Positions 1 to 10,907 of a stretch of 64,000 nt of DNA are shown here, piece after piece. Numbering within the stretch: position 1 is the first letter of the stretch; each line of letters starts with the position of its first letter. The DNA comes from Craspedostauros australis (taxonomy: Eukaryota; Bacillariophyta; Bacillariophyceae; Mastogloiales; Achnanthaceae), in the NCBI GenBank assembly GCA_026770025.1, contig JAMXDE010000035.1, forward strand, positions 1 to 64,000, read 5' to 3'. A program made the position numbers and the translations under genes. The notes under the pieces were generated by a model. That model worked only from the letters and a program-made list of their open reading frames with translations. It searched no databases and had not been told where the DNA came from.

Positions 1-936
1 GACCCAGATCCCGGTGGGGTCCATGCGTCTCGGGACACGGTTCCTCGGCCATGCGTCCTGAGACGCGAAAATCTCACCAGGGATATCCTTCTCCTTCCTG
101 TGCTGGAATGTGTGGTCACACAGCGCGCACGTGTGCATCGAGGTGTTGCGTTTTTTGGCGTCTCCATGTGTCGGTGTCGCTCTTGGGCGTTGTGGCCAGG
201 ACGAACGCGCCCTCGATTTCGCGACACGGGATTGTTTGGTGAATGGTGTTGCTGTGTGTTTTGGGGGGCACCAAAACACGATCACTTGGGGTATGTTTGG
301 AGAAATGGTCACCCAACGAACTTTGGTCCTCCTCCGTTGCCCACACTCACCTACGCAATCCGAACCTGTCAATGACCAAGGGTAGGAGAAGCCGGAACAT
401 GGGGTTCCGTGACACGTTACCACGCCATGCATCACAGAGACGAAAAGCTCCTGACACAGAAGTGCTCCCTCTGGTGCCTGAAGATAAATGCGTCTGGTAG
501 AGAGCTGCAGCTGTTGGCATCGTAGCGCAATAAATCAATGGAGGGGTTCGAGTGGCCCCAAAACTTGGGTACTAAGACACACCAGGCTATCCGAATTTCA
601 GGGGGAGCCCCGCAATAGAGACTGTCTAGGCACAACCGAGACAGCCACTTTCGTGAGGATTTGGGTCTTTGCAATGCCCAAGTGTCGTCACGCTTCGCTT
701 TCTTCCTTTCCCACCTCCCACACCGTTTCATCAAACTGTTTGTTTCCTCATGGTACCAACATAGTTTTTCGCATTTTTCCCAATCTGAACCAAAATTATT
801 GATTCTACTGTCCAGATCTCTCCCTTTTGCATCTTGTGTGTGCCAATCAACGCATGATTCTTGTCTCTTCTTGTTTCTTTCTGTCCAAACAGCAGCCACT
901 GTTCAAAAACAAGGACGATAATGCCAACAATTGAGT
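1..936. other. Unit A left segment, no gene recognised
   Basis: This stretch holds only short overlapping frames on both strands, none with a recognisable domain. It is present nearly unchanged in B (25687-26625) and C (35869-36805), so its conservation reflects recent duplication and is not evidence of coding. Confidence 0.6.
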
Positions 937-941
937 ACTTT

Positions 942-1075
942 TGTTGGTGTACGGTCGCATGACAGACGGTGCAGCAGCAAATCCCATGTTCACAGCCTCT
1001 GCACAGTCGGAAATAATCATAATCACATCATCATCACACACACAACACATCCCGTATCGTCTCCCGATCATCACA
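942..1075 (+). repeat. 5' LTR of element 1
   Basis: A 134-bp repeat with TG...CA ends, identical by eye to 6923-7056. The sequence straight after it begins ggttatgagg and is the candidate primer binding site; it is not the common initiator-Met type beginning TGGTA. Confidence 0.92.
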
Positions 1076-1209
1076 GGTTATGAGGAAATAAGCTTTAGTG
1101 CTAATCCTGCTACTCTGTACCCTCTGCTGTTACTGGAAATACCCATCCGCGCAGCTTCCTTTCTCGCTCCTTCCCTCGCTTTCTACACCCGTTCCACTTT
1201 TGCCCCATC

Positions 1210-2919
1210 ATGCCTGCCAAAAACGACCCTCTCAGTTCTGACGAACTCAAAGTCTCTCGGACCTCTTCGCCCCGCCTCAACTGGCACTGGGCTGGTCTCT
1301 TCGTCACTGGCGCTAACATTCAAGACACCCTCGACCTCTGGGACTTCCTTGAGTTGGACGATGACGTCTTCGATGGGTTTCTTGCCGCATGGGCAAAGAA
1401 CTCTCCAACCCGTGAGTTTGGTCTTCGCCAGCTCCGCGCGTATTATCGCGACAATCCCGACGTCGAGTCGTGGGTGACCACTCTTGACCGCGAAACCCTG
1501 CGCAAGTTCAGGCGCGACGGCAAGACGACTCCTGTCGACCTTTCTCTCAAGCCGCCTCCGCCTACTGATGGTGCCAGTGTGATACCGCCGCCTCCACCCA
1601 CTGATACGGGCGCTCCGGCTGCTAGTGATGTGACCACTGCCGCTGCTGGCCACTATGGACCTGCCGCGGACGGTTCTGGCGTGCGCGTGCCCCCTGGTGA
1701 ATCCCCAGGTGCCACCGTCGAGAGTCCGCTGGACATCTCCGGTGCCGCGCCCGCGCGTGAGCCACGAGAGTCGCACGACTACATTACTGGGTCAGGCCTT
1801 CCGTACTCGGTGGCCAATGGCAACCCTGCCGCGACCGCGCACTTCACCTACGACGCCATTCTGTCTCCCCTCGAACCCGATCGCGATGCGTTGGGCTATT
1901 GGCAACGGTGGACCAGTCAGTTGTCTGTCAACGATCCTGCCGACGTGCTGAAGTGGTACACCCACCTACAGAGTGAGGCAGATCGTATTGGCGTGGCCCT
2001 GGTTCCCCTTTCGCATTTCAACCCAAGGTGCTCCCTCATTCCCAGGAATGCTCCGCGCGACATCGTTCACCGGTCCGGGGTTCAGCTCAATCGTAAGCTG
2101 CAGGAGGATGGCGTCCTTGATCTTGACAATCCGTCTGTGAAGATGTACCACACTGCGTGTTTTGGGGTCATTCCTCATCGGCTCTCTGGGTATCTTCTCT
2201 TACATCAGGTGCTCCTCGACGCGTTCCAGCGAATTGATGCGCGCGGTCAGCCAAGCACCCACTTACTCGGAGTACAAGGACATCGTGCTCTTTGCGGATG
2301 CTCTGCTTGCATACCAGCAGACAGAGACAGTGGTGCACAAGCGGCATTTCACCGATGTCGAGTTGACTCGCCGGTTTCTTGAGGATCTCCGTTCGAATGG
2401 CATGGACGTAGGGCACCTCATCACTTCCCTGGAGTTGCAGCCCCGCGTCCAAGCGTGTGCCACCGCACTTACATGTGTCGGCACTGGCTCGGTCCATTCA
2501 CCCAGACCCTACCGCGGCTCATCGACCCATTGGGCACCGTGTTCAAAACCCGCTCGTCTGCTCGGCAGGGCGGTGGTGGTGGCCCCAAGGGTGAGCGCAA
2601 GCGGTCTGCGTTTTATCAACCTGATAAAGACACGTTCTGCGAGGCTTGCCGCCGTGGTGGGCACAAGGCTGCCTCCTGTCTCAATTGGGCACGGCACCTG
2701 GCGTTCGCTGAACTCCGTGAGTCCAAGCCTGACCTGGCGTCAGCAGTGCTGGAGAAGTTCAAGGATACATACACCAAGGACAAGTCTCGTGCCTTCGCAA
2801 GAGCCCTTCAGGTGACGAGTGCTGACCTTGGGGCGGTCGATGAGTTGGACGAGGAGGACATCGCGACCCACGTTGCGAATATGCTCCTTCAGGATTTTGT
2901 GCATGCTGGCCAGGAGTAA
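1210..2919 (+). pseudogene. Element 1 gag-like gene, frame changes
   Basis: This is the capsid-type reading frame of the copia element. It opens with an ATG at 1210 and runs in one frame to about 2250, shifts by one base until about 2440 (the segment with residues YSEYKDIVLFADALLAY), then returns to the first frame and ends at the TAA 2917-2919. The last part has a CCHC zinc knuckle, CEACRRGGHKAASC, as expected of the nucleocapsid part of gag. A proline-rich stretch lies near residues 115-135. The two compensating shifts suggest small indels. The pol frame overlaps its 3' end in the -1 frame. Confidence 0.8.
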
Positions 2920-5900
2920 CGTCGCTCCCTGGTGAACAGCTACGCGCGATTTCAGGTGAATGCGAGACACCGGTAGGCGCTCCACGTGGAGAGGTGTCTT
3001 CGCTTGCCCAAGCCTACCAACACGGGTGCCCATCCAAGTTGGTGCCCATTGTGGCTCATGACGAGCTCCAGGTCTTTGCGGTCGTGTCCTCGCCATGTGG
3101 CCAACGTGCATGGCGGCGTCAGGACAACGGCCAGTGCGACCCTGGGGCAAATGTTTGCGCCACGCCCCACCTACGGCTGCTGCGGGAATACGGCACTTTT
3201 GCGACGCCAGTGTTGCTGGAAGCTGCCAATGCGTCGGCTCCGGCCATGGCATGTCCAGGTGCGGGATTCATGCGGCTGCATGGCTCTGATGGAGTACATG
3301 TGGACGTGAGAATGCTGCACTGCCCACACCTGGCGGACACCCTGATATCACCCCAAGCAGTCGTTCGTCAAACCGACAATGACTTTCACGGCTTCTGCGT
3401 CGAGTCCGAACCCCACGGTGCCAAAGTCGTGTTCACGTCGGAGGCTGGCCGTGTGGAGATACCTTTGGTGGTTCGTAACGGGCTCTATTACTTCGAAGGA
3501 CCATCTCACCAAGTGTTCTCCGTCCGCAAGGCGTCCAAGGCTCTTGTGTCCGAGCTGTGGCATCTTCGGCTGGGACATGTTGGCATGAGCCAGCTCCGAC
3601 ACCTGACCAAGTGTGCCACTGGCATTCCTGATGCGGCAGTCGCCGGAGTGCATCCATTGCGGCATTGCGACGCGTGCAGCCAGGCTGGATACCAACATGC
3701 GGCACGTGGGCCCAACGATACTACCACAGCCAACGTGCGCGGTGCCAGGTTCCATGTTGACTTCGGGTTCATGCGAGCCACGAACGCTGCGTATGGACGC
3801 GGGAAGTCAGGCCACAATACGCCACGAGTGGTGAAGTCCATCGATGGATACTGTGCTTATCTGCTCGTCGTGGATGCCTTCACTGCATACGTGTGGGTTT
3901 TCATGACCAAGGACAAGTCGCCACCGCTTGCGGCTGTTCGGCATGTGCTTTCGTCCTTTGGGCGCTCCGACGGCTATCGTGCCGTGCGCGTCGACTTGGG
4001 CGGCGAACTTGCAAGGTCAGATCAGTTTCGCGAGATGGTATTCGAGTGCGGGTACACTGTGGAGCCCACTGGCGCGGACTGTGCGTGGATGAATGGCAAA
4101 GTCGAGCGCCTCAACAGGACGTTTGGCACAATGGTACGCGCCCTGTTGTACTCGTCTGGCATGCAGCCACACTTCTGGTCGAAGGCTCTGGCACATGCGG
4201 TGTACATCAAGAATCGGCTCTACCATTCAGGCATTCGCATGACACCTTATCAGCGCCAGCATGGGGTTGTTCCAGATCTGTCGCACCTGCGTGTGTTCGG
4301 GTCTCGAGTCACGGTCAAGAAGCCGGGGAAGGCTGCCGCCAAGCTTGATGCGCATACCTACGATGGCATCTTTGTCGGGCACACGGCTACGTCGACGCTG
4401 CATGAGTACTACGACATGCGTACTGGCCGGTTTAAGCGAGCAGGCAACATTGTCTTCGATGAGGCGCATTTTTCGTCCCACGACAGGCCACCTGGCCCGC
4501 AGCTACTCTTCGATTTGGGTTTCGAGCAACCAAGTGCTGACGCACAACCTGATGCTGTCGTCACTGGCGCCGCTTATCCTCCGTCCCGGTCCAAGATTGC
4601 GAAAACACCGCCGATTGCGTGTCGCATCCCACTTCCTCTTGGTGATCTGGTTGACCGAGCTGCACAGCATGCTTCTGCTGCAATGTGTCAGACCACCCAT
4701 GCAGCGCACACGGTCGACATCGAAATGGCCGATGATCCTTTCGGGTACAGCTTCGATCAGGTGGTCGCAATCGCTGGCTCGGATGGCACGCTTGGGATGG
4801 AATTCACTCACGATGCCCAGCGTGATCGTCTTGTGCTAGTGATGTGCAGGCCAGGACAACCGTCTGCTCGCATTCCGCGATGGCGGTCCCGGCTTCGACA
4901 CTCACACCTCCTTGCGGTGGATGGTGTTGATGTGCACACACTGGCGCAGCTCAAGACGCGGATACAGCAGCTCCGTGATGCCAAGGCTACCAGTGCCACG
5001 TTCGTATTCGCATTCGATGATGTGCGCAACGCGATGTCTCAAACTGGCGTGCCCCAGATGTACTTCGATCAACTCAGGCATGTCCAGGACATCATTGAGT
5101 CAGCTCGTCCCACAGCTCACGCTACCAGCGTTGCGAGTGCCCCGACAAAGTTGACTCGGCGTACGCTTCGACAGCAGGATGACTGGCCCGAGTGGAGCGC
5201 CGCTGAAGACAGGCAGCTTGATCAATACGATGCGCAGCAGATGTTTGGAGACCCCGTGCTACCACCGGCCGACGCTGCGGTGTTCAACTGGGTGTGGGTA
5301 TACGTCGTCAAGACTCACGAGAACAATCGCAAGAAAGCTCGTGCTGTTTGTGATGGATCAACCCGTGGCGGACACGCTCGGATCTTTGGGCACACCTACG
5401 CTGCTACGCCGGATCTAACCGAGTTCCGTATTCTTCTGGCCATTGCGGCGATACAGGGTCTACGGGTATACGGCTCTGATGTCACCAATGCGTTCGCGGA
5501 GGCTCCTGCTGGAGAACAACGGTACTACATGAGGGTGGATGAGCAGTACCGCACTTGGTGGGAGAAGCGACGGGGCAAACTCATGCCACGAGGAGCCGTG
5601 ATTCCAGTCCTCAAGAACCTTCAGGGACATCCCGAGGCGCCCCCGACAGTGGAGCTGTCATGTCAATGGCCTTCTGAAGCGCATGGGTTTCCATGGTACC
5701 ACGCATGCTCCCTGCCTTTACATGGGACGCGTCCTTTCTTCCAAGGTCTACGTGCTTCGACAAGTGGATGATTTCGCAGTTGCCGCCACCAACGAGGCCG
5801 TCTTCAGCGCGTTCTGCGACTTGTTGGACAAACATCTCTTCCAGCCCATGACGCGACAAGGCCTCATTGTTCATTACAATGGTTTGGACGTCGATCAGAC

Positions 5901-6885
5901 CCAGGATTTCGTCAAGGTGCACTGCACTTCCTACATTGACAAGGTGCTGGAGCGGTACCAGTGGCAGAACTTCAAGACCACACAGCGGTTGCCCATGCGG
6001 TCCGACAATTCTTATGTCAAGAGTCTGGATAAGGCGGTGCTCCCAGTCGATGACGATGAGCGACTTCGTGTGGCAAGCCAGTTCAAGTTCGGGTACAGGC
6101 AGGCTATTGGCGAGCTGATATGGGCGATGATTTCATGTCGGCCTGACATTTCTTTCCCCGTCGTGAAGCTCTCGCAGTTCTCCGCCAACCCAGCTGCTCT
6201 ACATTTTGAAGGGGTGAAGTATCTCATGCGGTATGTCGCTGGCACGCGCGACCACGGTGTCACCTACTGGAGGATACAGCCACTCATGAGTCTCCCCGCA
6301 GCACCCCGCCCAGTCCGCCTTTCGCCGACCGATGATGCCGTCCACGATGCCACCGGCATACAACATCTTGATGCCTCAACGTTGTACGGGTACACTGATG
6401 CGGATTGGGGCGTCGACATCCGACATCGGCGGTCGGTCACAGGCATCATTTACATATTTGGTGGAGCTGCTGTGGCATGGAAGACCCGAGTTCAACCTAC
6501 GGTCTCGCTCAGTAGCACTGAGGCCGAATTCGTCGCAGCCAGCGACGCCGGCCGCATGGCCTTGTGGCTTCGATCCATTCTCGATGAAGTGGGGGTGAAG
6601 CAGCAGTATGCGACTATGATCTTCGAGGACAACCGCGGTGCTCGGCTGATGGCCAGCGCCAGTCAGCCTACCCGGAATTCGCGCCACATAGCGATCCGAG
6701 AGTTCGCGGTCCTCGATTGGGTGGAAAGAGATCTCCTGACATACCCAGAAGTCGCATCAGACCTGAATGCATCCGACATATGCACGAAACAGACACCTGT
6801 GGCTCTGTACTTTCGGCACATCGACCTTGTTATGGGTCGGCTTGTGCCCTTCTATGTACGCAGCCGCCACAACCCGGATATGTAG
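2844..6885 (+). pseudogene. Element 1 pol: protease, integrase, RT, RNase H, one frameshift
   Basis: This frame opens at 2844, inside the end of gag and one base back, consistent with -1 frameshift expression. In order it has: a protease-like motif CDPGANVC (Asp codon 3138), where Pro replaces the usual Ser/Thr; a GAG-pre-integrase segment LWHLRLGH; an integrase core with Asp codons 3759 and 3993 and Glu codon 4104 (DD36E); an RT segment containing SDVTNAF; then a shift at the C-run 5639-5643. In the other frame it continues with RT motif QVDDF, where Gln replaces the usual Tyr of YVDD, and an RNase H with YTDADWG and SSTEAEF, ending at 6885. Removing one C would join the conserved GHPEAPRQW segment in frame. 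Confidence 0.9.
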
Positions 6886-6908
6886 CTTTCCGCTGGCTTT
6901 GCCAGCGT

Positions 6909-6922
6909 GGGGGGGGGGGGGG
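6909..6922 (+). other. Polypurine tract of element 1 (14 G)
   Basis: An uninterrupted run of 14 G directly abuts the 3' LTR, the position of the plus-strand primer (polypurine tract) in LTR retrotransposons. A pure G run is unusual and the count may be inaccurate. Confidence 0.75.
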
Positions 6923-7056
6923 TGTTGGTGTACGGTCGCATGACAGACGGTGCAGCAGCAAATCCCATGTTCACAGCCTCTGCACAGTCGGAAATAATCA
7001 TAATCACATCATCATCACACACACAACACATCCCGTATCGTCTCCCGATCATCACA
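6923..7056 (+). repeat. 3' LTR of element 1
   Basis: Identical by eye to 942-1075. Followed by the acttt target duplication and the continuation of unit A. Confidence 0.92.
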
Positions 7057-7394
7057 ACTTTGATATGTGGTCTACTCGTGTTGTTGGCAACAAGGAGGAG
7101 CGTTGGTTTCTTGTGTGTGGTGATCCACACTCAACTCTCAACACAAACATGAAGAAACTTGTTGATATGACTACTGCCAATCAATGCTGCTTCTTCCCTC
7201 CCTTCTTTCCAACTCAACTTCATCTGCAGAGCAAGTATGTAGCTCATGCAGCAGTGGGACTGAAAGTGCAAGAAAAGGCACATCATGCCCAGAACCCAAG
7301 CCATGCAATAAACAGTCCCCAACAACAAATAAGTCCAACACAACAGTTGCCACCCTCCCCATCTTCAGCCACTCCATACTTGGCATTCCACAAA

Positions 7395-7953
7395 TGTTGG
7401 CAAGTTGTGTGGACGGATACCTTGCAATCGTGGAAGACAGTGATGGTTGTTATGATTCTGTTTGCTATTTCATTATGTGAGCACTCCAATCCTCTTGGTG
7501 TCTCTTCTTCTCTTGCCCGATACTCTTGGCGCGTCTATCTGTTTTGTAGATTGGGTCTTCGACTATGAGTTGGTATGCAAGATGCTCTCTTGCCGCTACT
7601 GTACTCTCTCTCTCTCTCTCTTCAATATTCCATGTTCATGTTGCATGATACTCCGTGTTCAATGCATACTCTGCATTCAACACTCTGTTCATTCACTACT
7701 GGTTCCTACTCCATGAGTACTTACCACTTGAACTCCTCTTTGTGCATCCATAATCTTGATGCTCTTTGGTCATCAAATCTTTCTTTCTGCTCCTGACATG
7801 GAGACAGATGTCAATGTGGTGACATGATGACATCCTGTCAACGTCAGCTGTTGTCCTTCTGCTCTCCAGATGTCACGTTCCATTGATGATGCAATGGTCT
7901 GTCAGATGATATTGTCATCTGAGGTTTACTTGGGAGGTACATCAAGCTTTGCT
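7395..7953 (-). repeat. LTR-like repeat X, unit A copy (truncated)
   Basis: The plus strand begins TGTTGGCAAG; the minus strand therefore ends in CTTGCCAACA. The segment is clearly similar, in reverse orientation, to 51337-51973, including a CT/GA microsatellite (7602-7621 here). The right end is cut by the deletion shared by A and B. No reading frame is recognised. TG...CA ends make a solo LTR likely, but its parent element is not in the window. Confidence 0.65.
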
Positions 7954-8411
7954 ACCAATGACAAACCAGCAAAAGATTGGTGAAGTGTCGGTGATGTATC
8001 GGAGAGGTACCGGAAATGTATTGGAGATGATCGGAGATAAGCGATGATGAGAAGCTGAGGGAGAGCAACCATCCAAGCTGTTCAGGTGAAGGATGGGATG
8101 CTGTGATCTGATCGAATGGACCAAGCCAAGCAATGCCTGCAACTCAGCAATGTCAAAGCCAACAAAACTATTGATGGGAAGACAACGTGATGAGTGCACG
8201 GACATGGGGTACTCGGTGGTGCATGCATGGCCATGATGAATTCGTGATGAATTGAAGATGAATGCACGCTAGACCAACTGATGGACCCATGGAGGTCTCA
8301 GGAGGAGATCAAACTTGGAAGACAAGAGCAGTGAAGAGCTCACAGTTCAGAGAAGTAGATTCTAACAAACAATTAGCTTTCTACTATCACCACCACCCCG
8401 GATTTCCAACA
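7954..8411 (+). repeat. LTR-like remnant Y, unit A copy (5' part deleted)
   Basis: Its right end, CCCCGGATTTCCAACA, is the same as the last 16 bases of the element 3 LTR (end at 55500). The left part is missing compared with unit C (37810-38635). It is probably a decayed LTR related to element 3, inserted in a mariner-like transposase next to repeat X. The relationship rests on the two ends and scattered similarity. Confidence 0.45.
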
Positions 8412-9151
8412 CAAGTGAACAAACAACCACTTCTCATCCACATGGACAACATCATCCAAACTCTGAAACAACCCATCATTTGCAATGTGATTGATGCAAA
8501 AGCATAGACGATCTGCCTAGTGCTTCTCTGTGAGTCCAAATATGTTGTTAATACACTGCCTTGTTGCAATTTTCATATTGAATAGCGTAGTTGGTGACAC
8601 ACCAATGGCAGCATCAGCTGTACAAAGTGAAAGAGTACTATCCAAAAATCACGAGGGGAGAGCAAAAGCAAAGTACCATGCCGGGATTCGAACCTGGAAC
8701 CTCAGTTAGAATTACTGATGCTCTACCGTTGAGCTACAGGCGTTGCGATTGCTGATCCGAACAAGTGAAATTTGTAGATAGTGGGGACTACAGGAGTAAC
8801 GTGATGTGCACTATATGTATTTGTGCTGATACAAAGGGTTGCTGCATCATTGTTGTTAAGGTGTTGTAGGTGCTCTTTCAGGTCCTCTTGGTCCCACTTC
8901 CATGCTCTACCACAAGGACCACAATGCAACAGCAAGCTCCAAGATGATTGGAAGTTGCTGGCCACAGTCTTTCTCATGTTGATCATCATTTTCTGGGCTG
9001 TGGCATGATGAACATCGTATTGCGCCACCAGATGATCGAGTGCCCTGTCCTTGCAACAGCCATTGACTTGTGAAAGCAAGAGTGTCACCATGATCTGAAT
9101 CCGTTCATCTGCAGACAAGCGCTTCCTCTTCTTGCGTTCCATCGATTCCAT
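8412..9151 (-). pseudogene. Mariner-like transposase N-terminal relic (unit A)
   Basis: Reading leftward from the ATG at 9151, the product begins MESMERKKRKRLSADERIQI and resembles the N-terminal helix-turn-helix region of plant/stramenopile mariner-like transposases. The frame is interrupted at 8628-8829 by a SINE-like insertion; beyond it the same frame runs, past an in-frame stop, to VHVDEKWLFVHL, the first catalytic Asp motif (Asp codon 8436-8438). It is then broken by LTR-like remnants Y and X. On the far side, 7394 leftward, the frame beginning WNAKYGVAEDGEGG may be the continuation. The second and third catalytic motifs were not found. It is a dead copy. Confidence 0.7.
8621..8836 (-). 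mobile_element. tRNA-derived SINE-like insertion (unit A)
   Basis: A 202-bp insertion (8628-8829) lies between 7-bp duplications tacaaag (8621-8627 and 8830-8836). Unit C has the empty site with one tacaaag at 38845-38851. On the minus strand the insert contains a tRNA-like core: A-box-like TAGCTCAACGGTAGAGCA, a paired anticodon-type arm and B-box GGTTCGAATCC. The acceptor stem does not pair and position 33 is not U, so it is not a functional tRNA. About 80 nt precede the core. The A and B boxes could serve as an internal RNA polymerase III promoter. It interrupts the mariner relic. Confidence 0.75.
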
Positions 9152-9753
9152 TGTCTAGATGAGACTTGTGACAAGAAGTGCATGAAGGGCTCTTGCCCAA
9201 AGCTAAACACTGAGGAATTGGCAAGGTGCATTACGGAGACTGTCGATGACAACAAGTCGGAACAAAACGAGCAAGTTCCAGCGCGCAACGCAAAGCGCAC
9301 ACTAATTTGATGCAGACAAGAGCGTTGGATGAACGCAAGTGGAATGTGACGATCCCAGTACGATGGAGCACCTTGATAGTGGGGGTAGGTCATCATGTCA
9401 TCTGATTCAGTATGGATTATAATGCTGTAATCGCGATCATGATGTGCAGCAGGTCACTCCCAAAAAAGATGACTCGTAACCCGCGACGAGCTGCGCCGTT
9501 GTCTACTCACGAGGCTCGCATCAACACACATGATCACCACGAACAGAAAGGAGACCAATCGAACGAAGGTCTGATACCGAGATGGAGGTACCTCAATGTC
9601 CAATTCGAACAGATGACGTCACATGATGACGTACCAATGCGACACCATTCAGACAACAAAGAGATTCTGGATGACGTGCTTGCGAGCCTGCAACACTTGC
9701 GAAGAAGTCTTGGGAGCAACAAGTATGCAATTTACCGCAGCTTTCAATATAAC
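9152..9753. other. Unit A spacer left of element 2
   Basis: No domain is recognised. A plus frame begins MDYNAVIAIMMCSRSLPKKM at 9412 and is cut here by element 2; in unit B the undisturbed frame is 163 codons (28983-29474), and in C it stops early. Its differing fate in the copies argues against a conserved gene. The last bases tataac (9748-9753) are the left target duplication of element 2. Confidence 0.5.
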
Positions 9754-9754
9754 G

Positions 9755-10628
9755 GTTACAACATGAGGCCCTGGACGTCCGACAGCAGGACACTCTTCGG
9801 AGTTTCCTTGTAATCGGATTAGTCCAATTTGACAATTTCCCCCCCAAAATATTTGGTCTTGGTTTTCTCACGACTGTCCGCCAACGCGAAGCGCGTACCC
9901 CTGGGTACGAACCAAGACCAAGTGAGAATTATCAAGCTACAAGGGATTGGAGACTACCAATCACAGATGCCTGTCAAGAGGTTCATTGCAGCTTATGTTT
10001 GAATCACAAGAGTGATTGCATCGAACTGCAAAGACTGCTTGGCTGTAAGATCCCAGCCCTTGACATGATTAGCATGATAGAAGAAAGGGTCATGCCCAAC
10101 AGCTCTCTGCTGCTCAGCAACGAACCAAGATCAACAGGAGAACATAGGATGATCAAAGAGTCGATACACTGCAAGAAGGGAGTGAAACAAGGCACACAAC
10201 CAAGTGTCTTGCCCCACAGAAAACACAACGATGTCTGCAGGAAATCTCCTGCAAACAACACTGCCAAGAAACATGTCCTGCATGATTGTTGCCTCTTCAT
10301 TGTCTTCATCATCATCTTCATTGTCTTCATCAACTTAATCATAAAATGCAAAAGTTCACAACTCAAAACACTCTTCAAACACAGTACAAATCAATTGCAT
10401 TCACTCTCGTCTTCCCATCGTAAACTCTGACACCAAACGACTTCATCAGTCGGTCCGAGTTGCGACATTGAACGCTTGCTCAAGGCAACGCAACAAACAA
10501 TTTTCTCACAGCAACAAAAACACAAAGTCCGTCCCTATTGTCAACAACAACAACAACAACAAACAATCCAATCCGGATTTGTTCCATCTACGGGGACATC
10601 TCGGACACGCGAACTAACGAAATTTAAC
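9755..10628 (+). repeat. 5' LTR of element 2
   Basis: Starts GTTACAAC and ends ATTTAAC. It contains a dense set of inverted repeats at 9854-9928, a CAA repeat at about 10541-10562 and a CTTCAT-rich stretch near 10300-10335. Short frames within it (for example 9999-10430) have no recognisable domain. Confidence 0.9.
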
Positions 10629-10642
10629 TGGTAGCTGCGAGT
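10629..10642 (+). other. Primer binding site of element 2
   Basis: TGGTAGCTGCGAG follows the LTR end directly. TGGTAGC is the usual complement of a tRNA 3' end with CCA, most often initiator Met. It also fixes the LTR end at 10628. Confidence 0.75.
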
Positions 10643-10907
10643 GGTTCTTCGAATCCACTAACTACTCTTCCTCTGCTACAACGCAACGCAGCGAATACCC
10701 CTGACTACCCAAGCGAAACAAGAAGCTGGAGTAGTCCAGACTACCAACCGCTGTTCACGAAACAGCCCACCAACCATCGCCGGAGCTCAGAATCCTGTGC
10801 ACACCTTCCGCCAGGAAGTTGGATCCCAGCACGCGGCGACAACGATATCGACAACAAGCAGACAAGATCTGCCACCTGCAAGGCAAACGCTCAAGAAGTG
10901 AATCAGC

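Larger units (their letters stand above)
942..7056 (+). mobile_element. Copia-type LTR retrotransposon 1, frame-broken, with 134-bp LTRs
   Basis: The element is a complete insertion. Identical 134-bp direct repeats at 942-1075 and 6923-7056 begin TGTTGG and end CACA. It is flanked by the 5-bp target duplication acttt (937-941 and 7057-7061). The unoccupied site, with a single acttt, is seen in unit B (26626-26630) and unit C (36806-36810), which proves insertion after the units formed. The order protease, integrase, reverse transcriptase, RNase H is the Ty1/copia order. The LTRs are unusually short for a 6.1-kb element. Identical LTRs imply a young insertion, yet the coding region has several frame changes, so it is probably non-autonomous unless those are sequencing errors. 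Confidence 0.95.

Noticed and set aside
7602..7621. CT microsatellite as a regulatory element
   Set aside because: It lies inside repeat X, varies in length between units and has no gene nearby on the relevant strand.
8680..8750. A functional tRNA gene on the minus strand
   Set aside because: The D, anticodon and T arms are recognisable, but the acceptor stem does not pair, the base before the would-be anticodon is A and not U, and the block lies inside an insert with target duplications. A tRNA-derived retroelement fits better.
9412..9813. 133-codon frame at the element 2 left border
   Set aside because: It reads across the LTR junction, so its 3' part is retroelement sequence. The undisturbed version in B has no recognisable domain.
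9999..10430. 143-codon frame in the element 2 LTR (and its twin at 18519-18950)
   Set aside because: Overlaps a 124-codon frame on the other strand, is of low complexity at its end and has no domain. Its perfect preservation follows from LTR identity.
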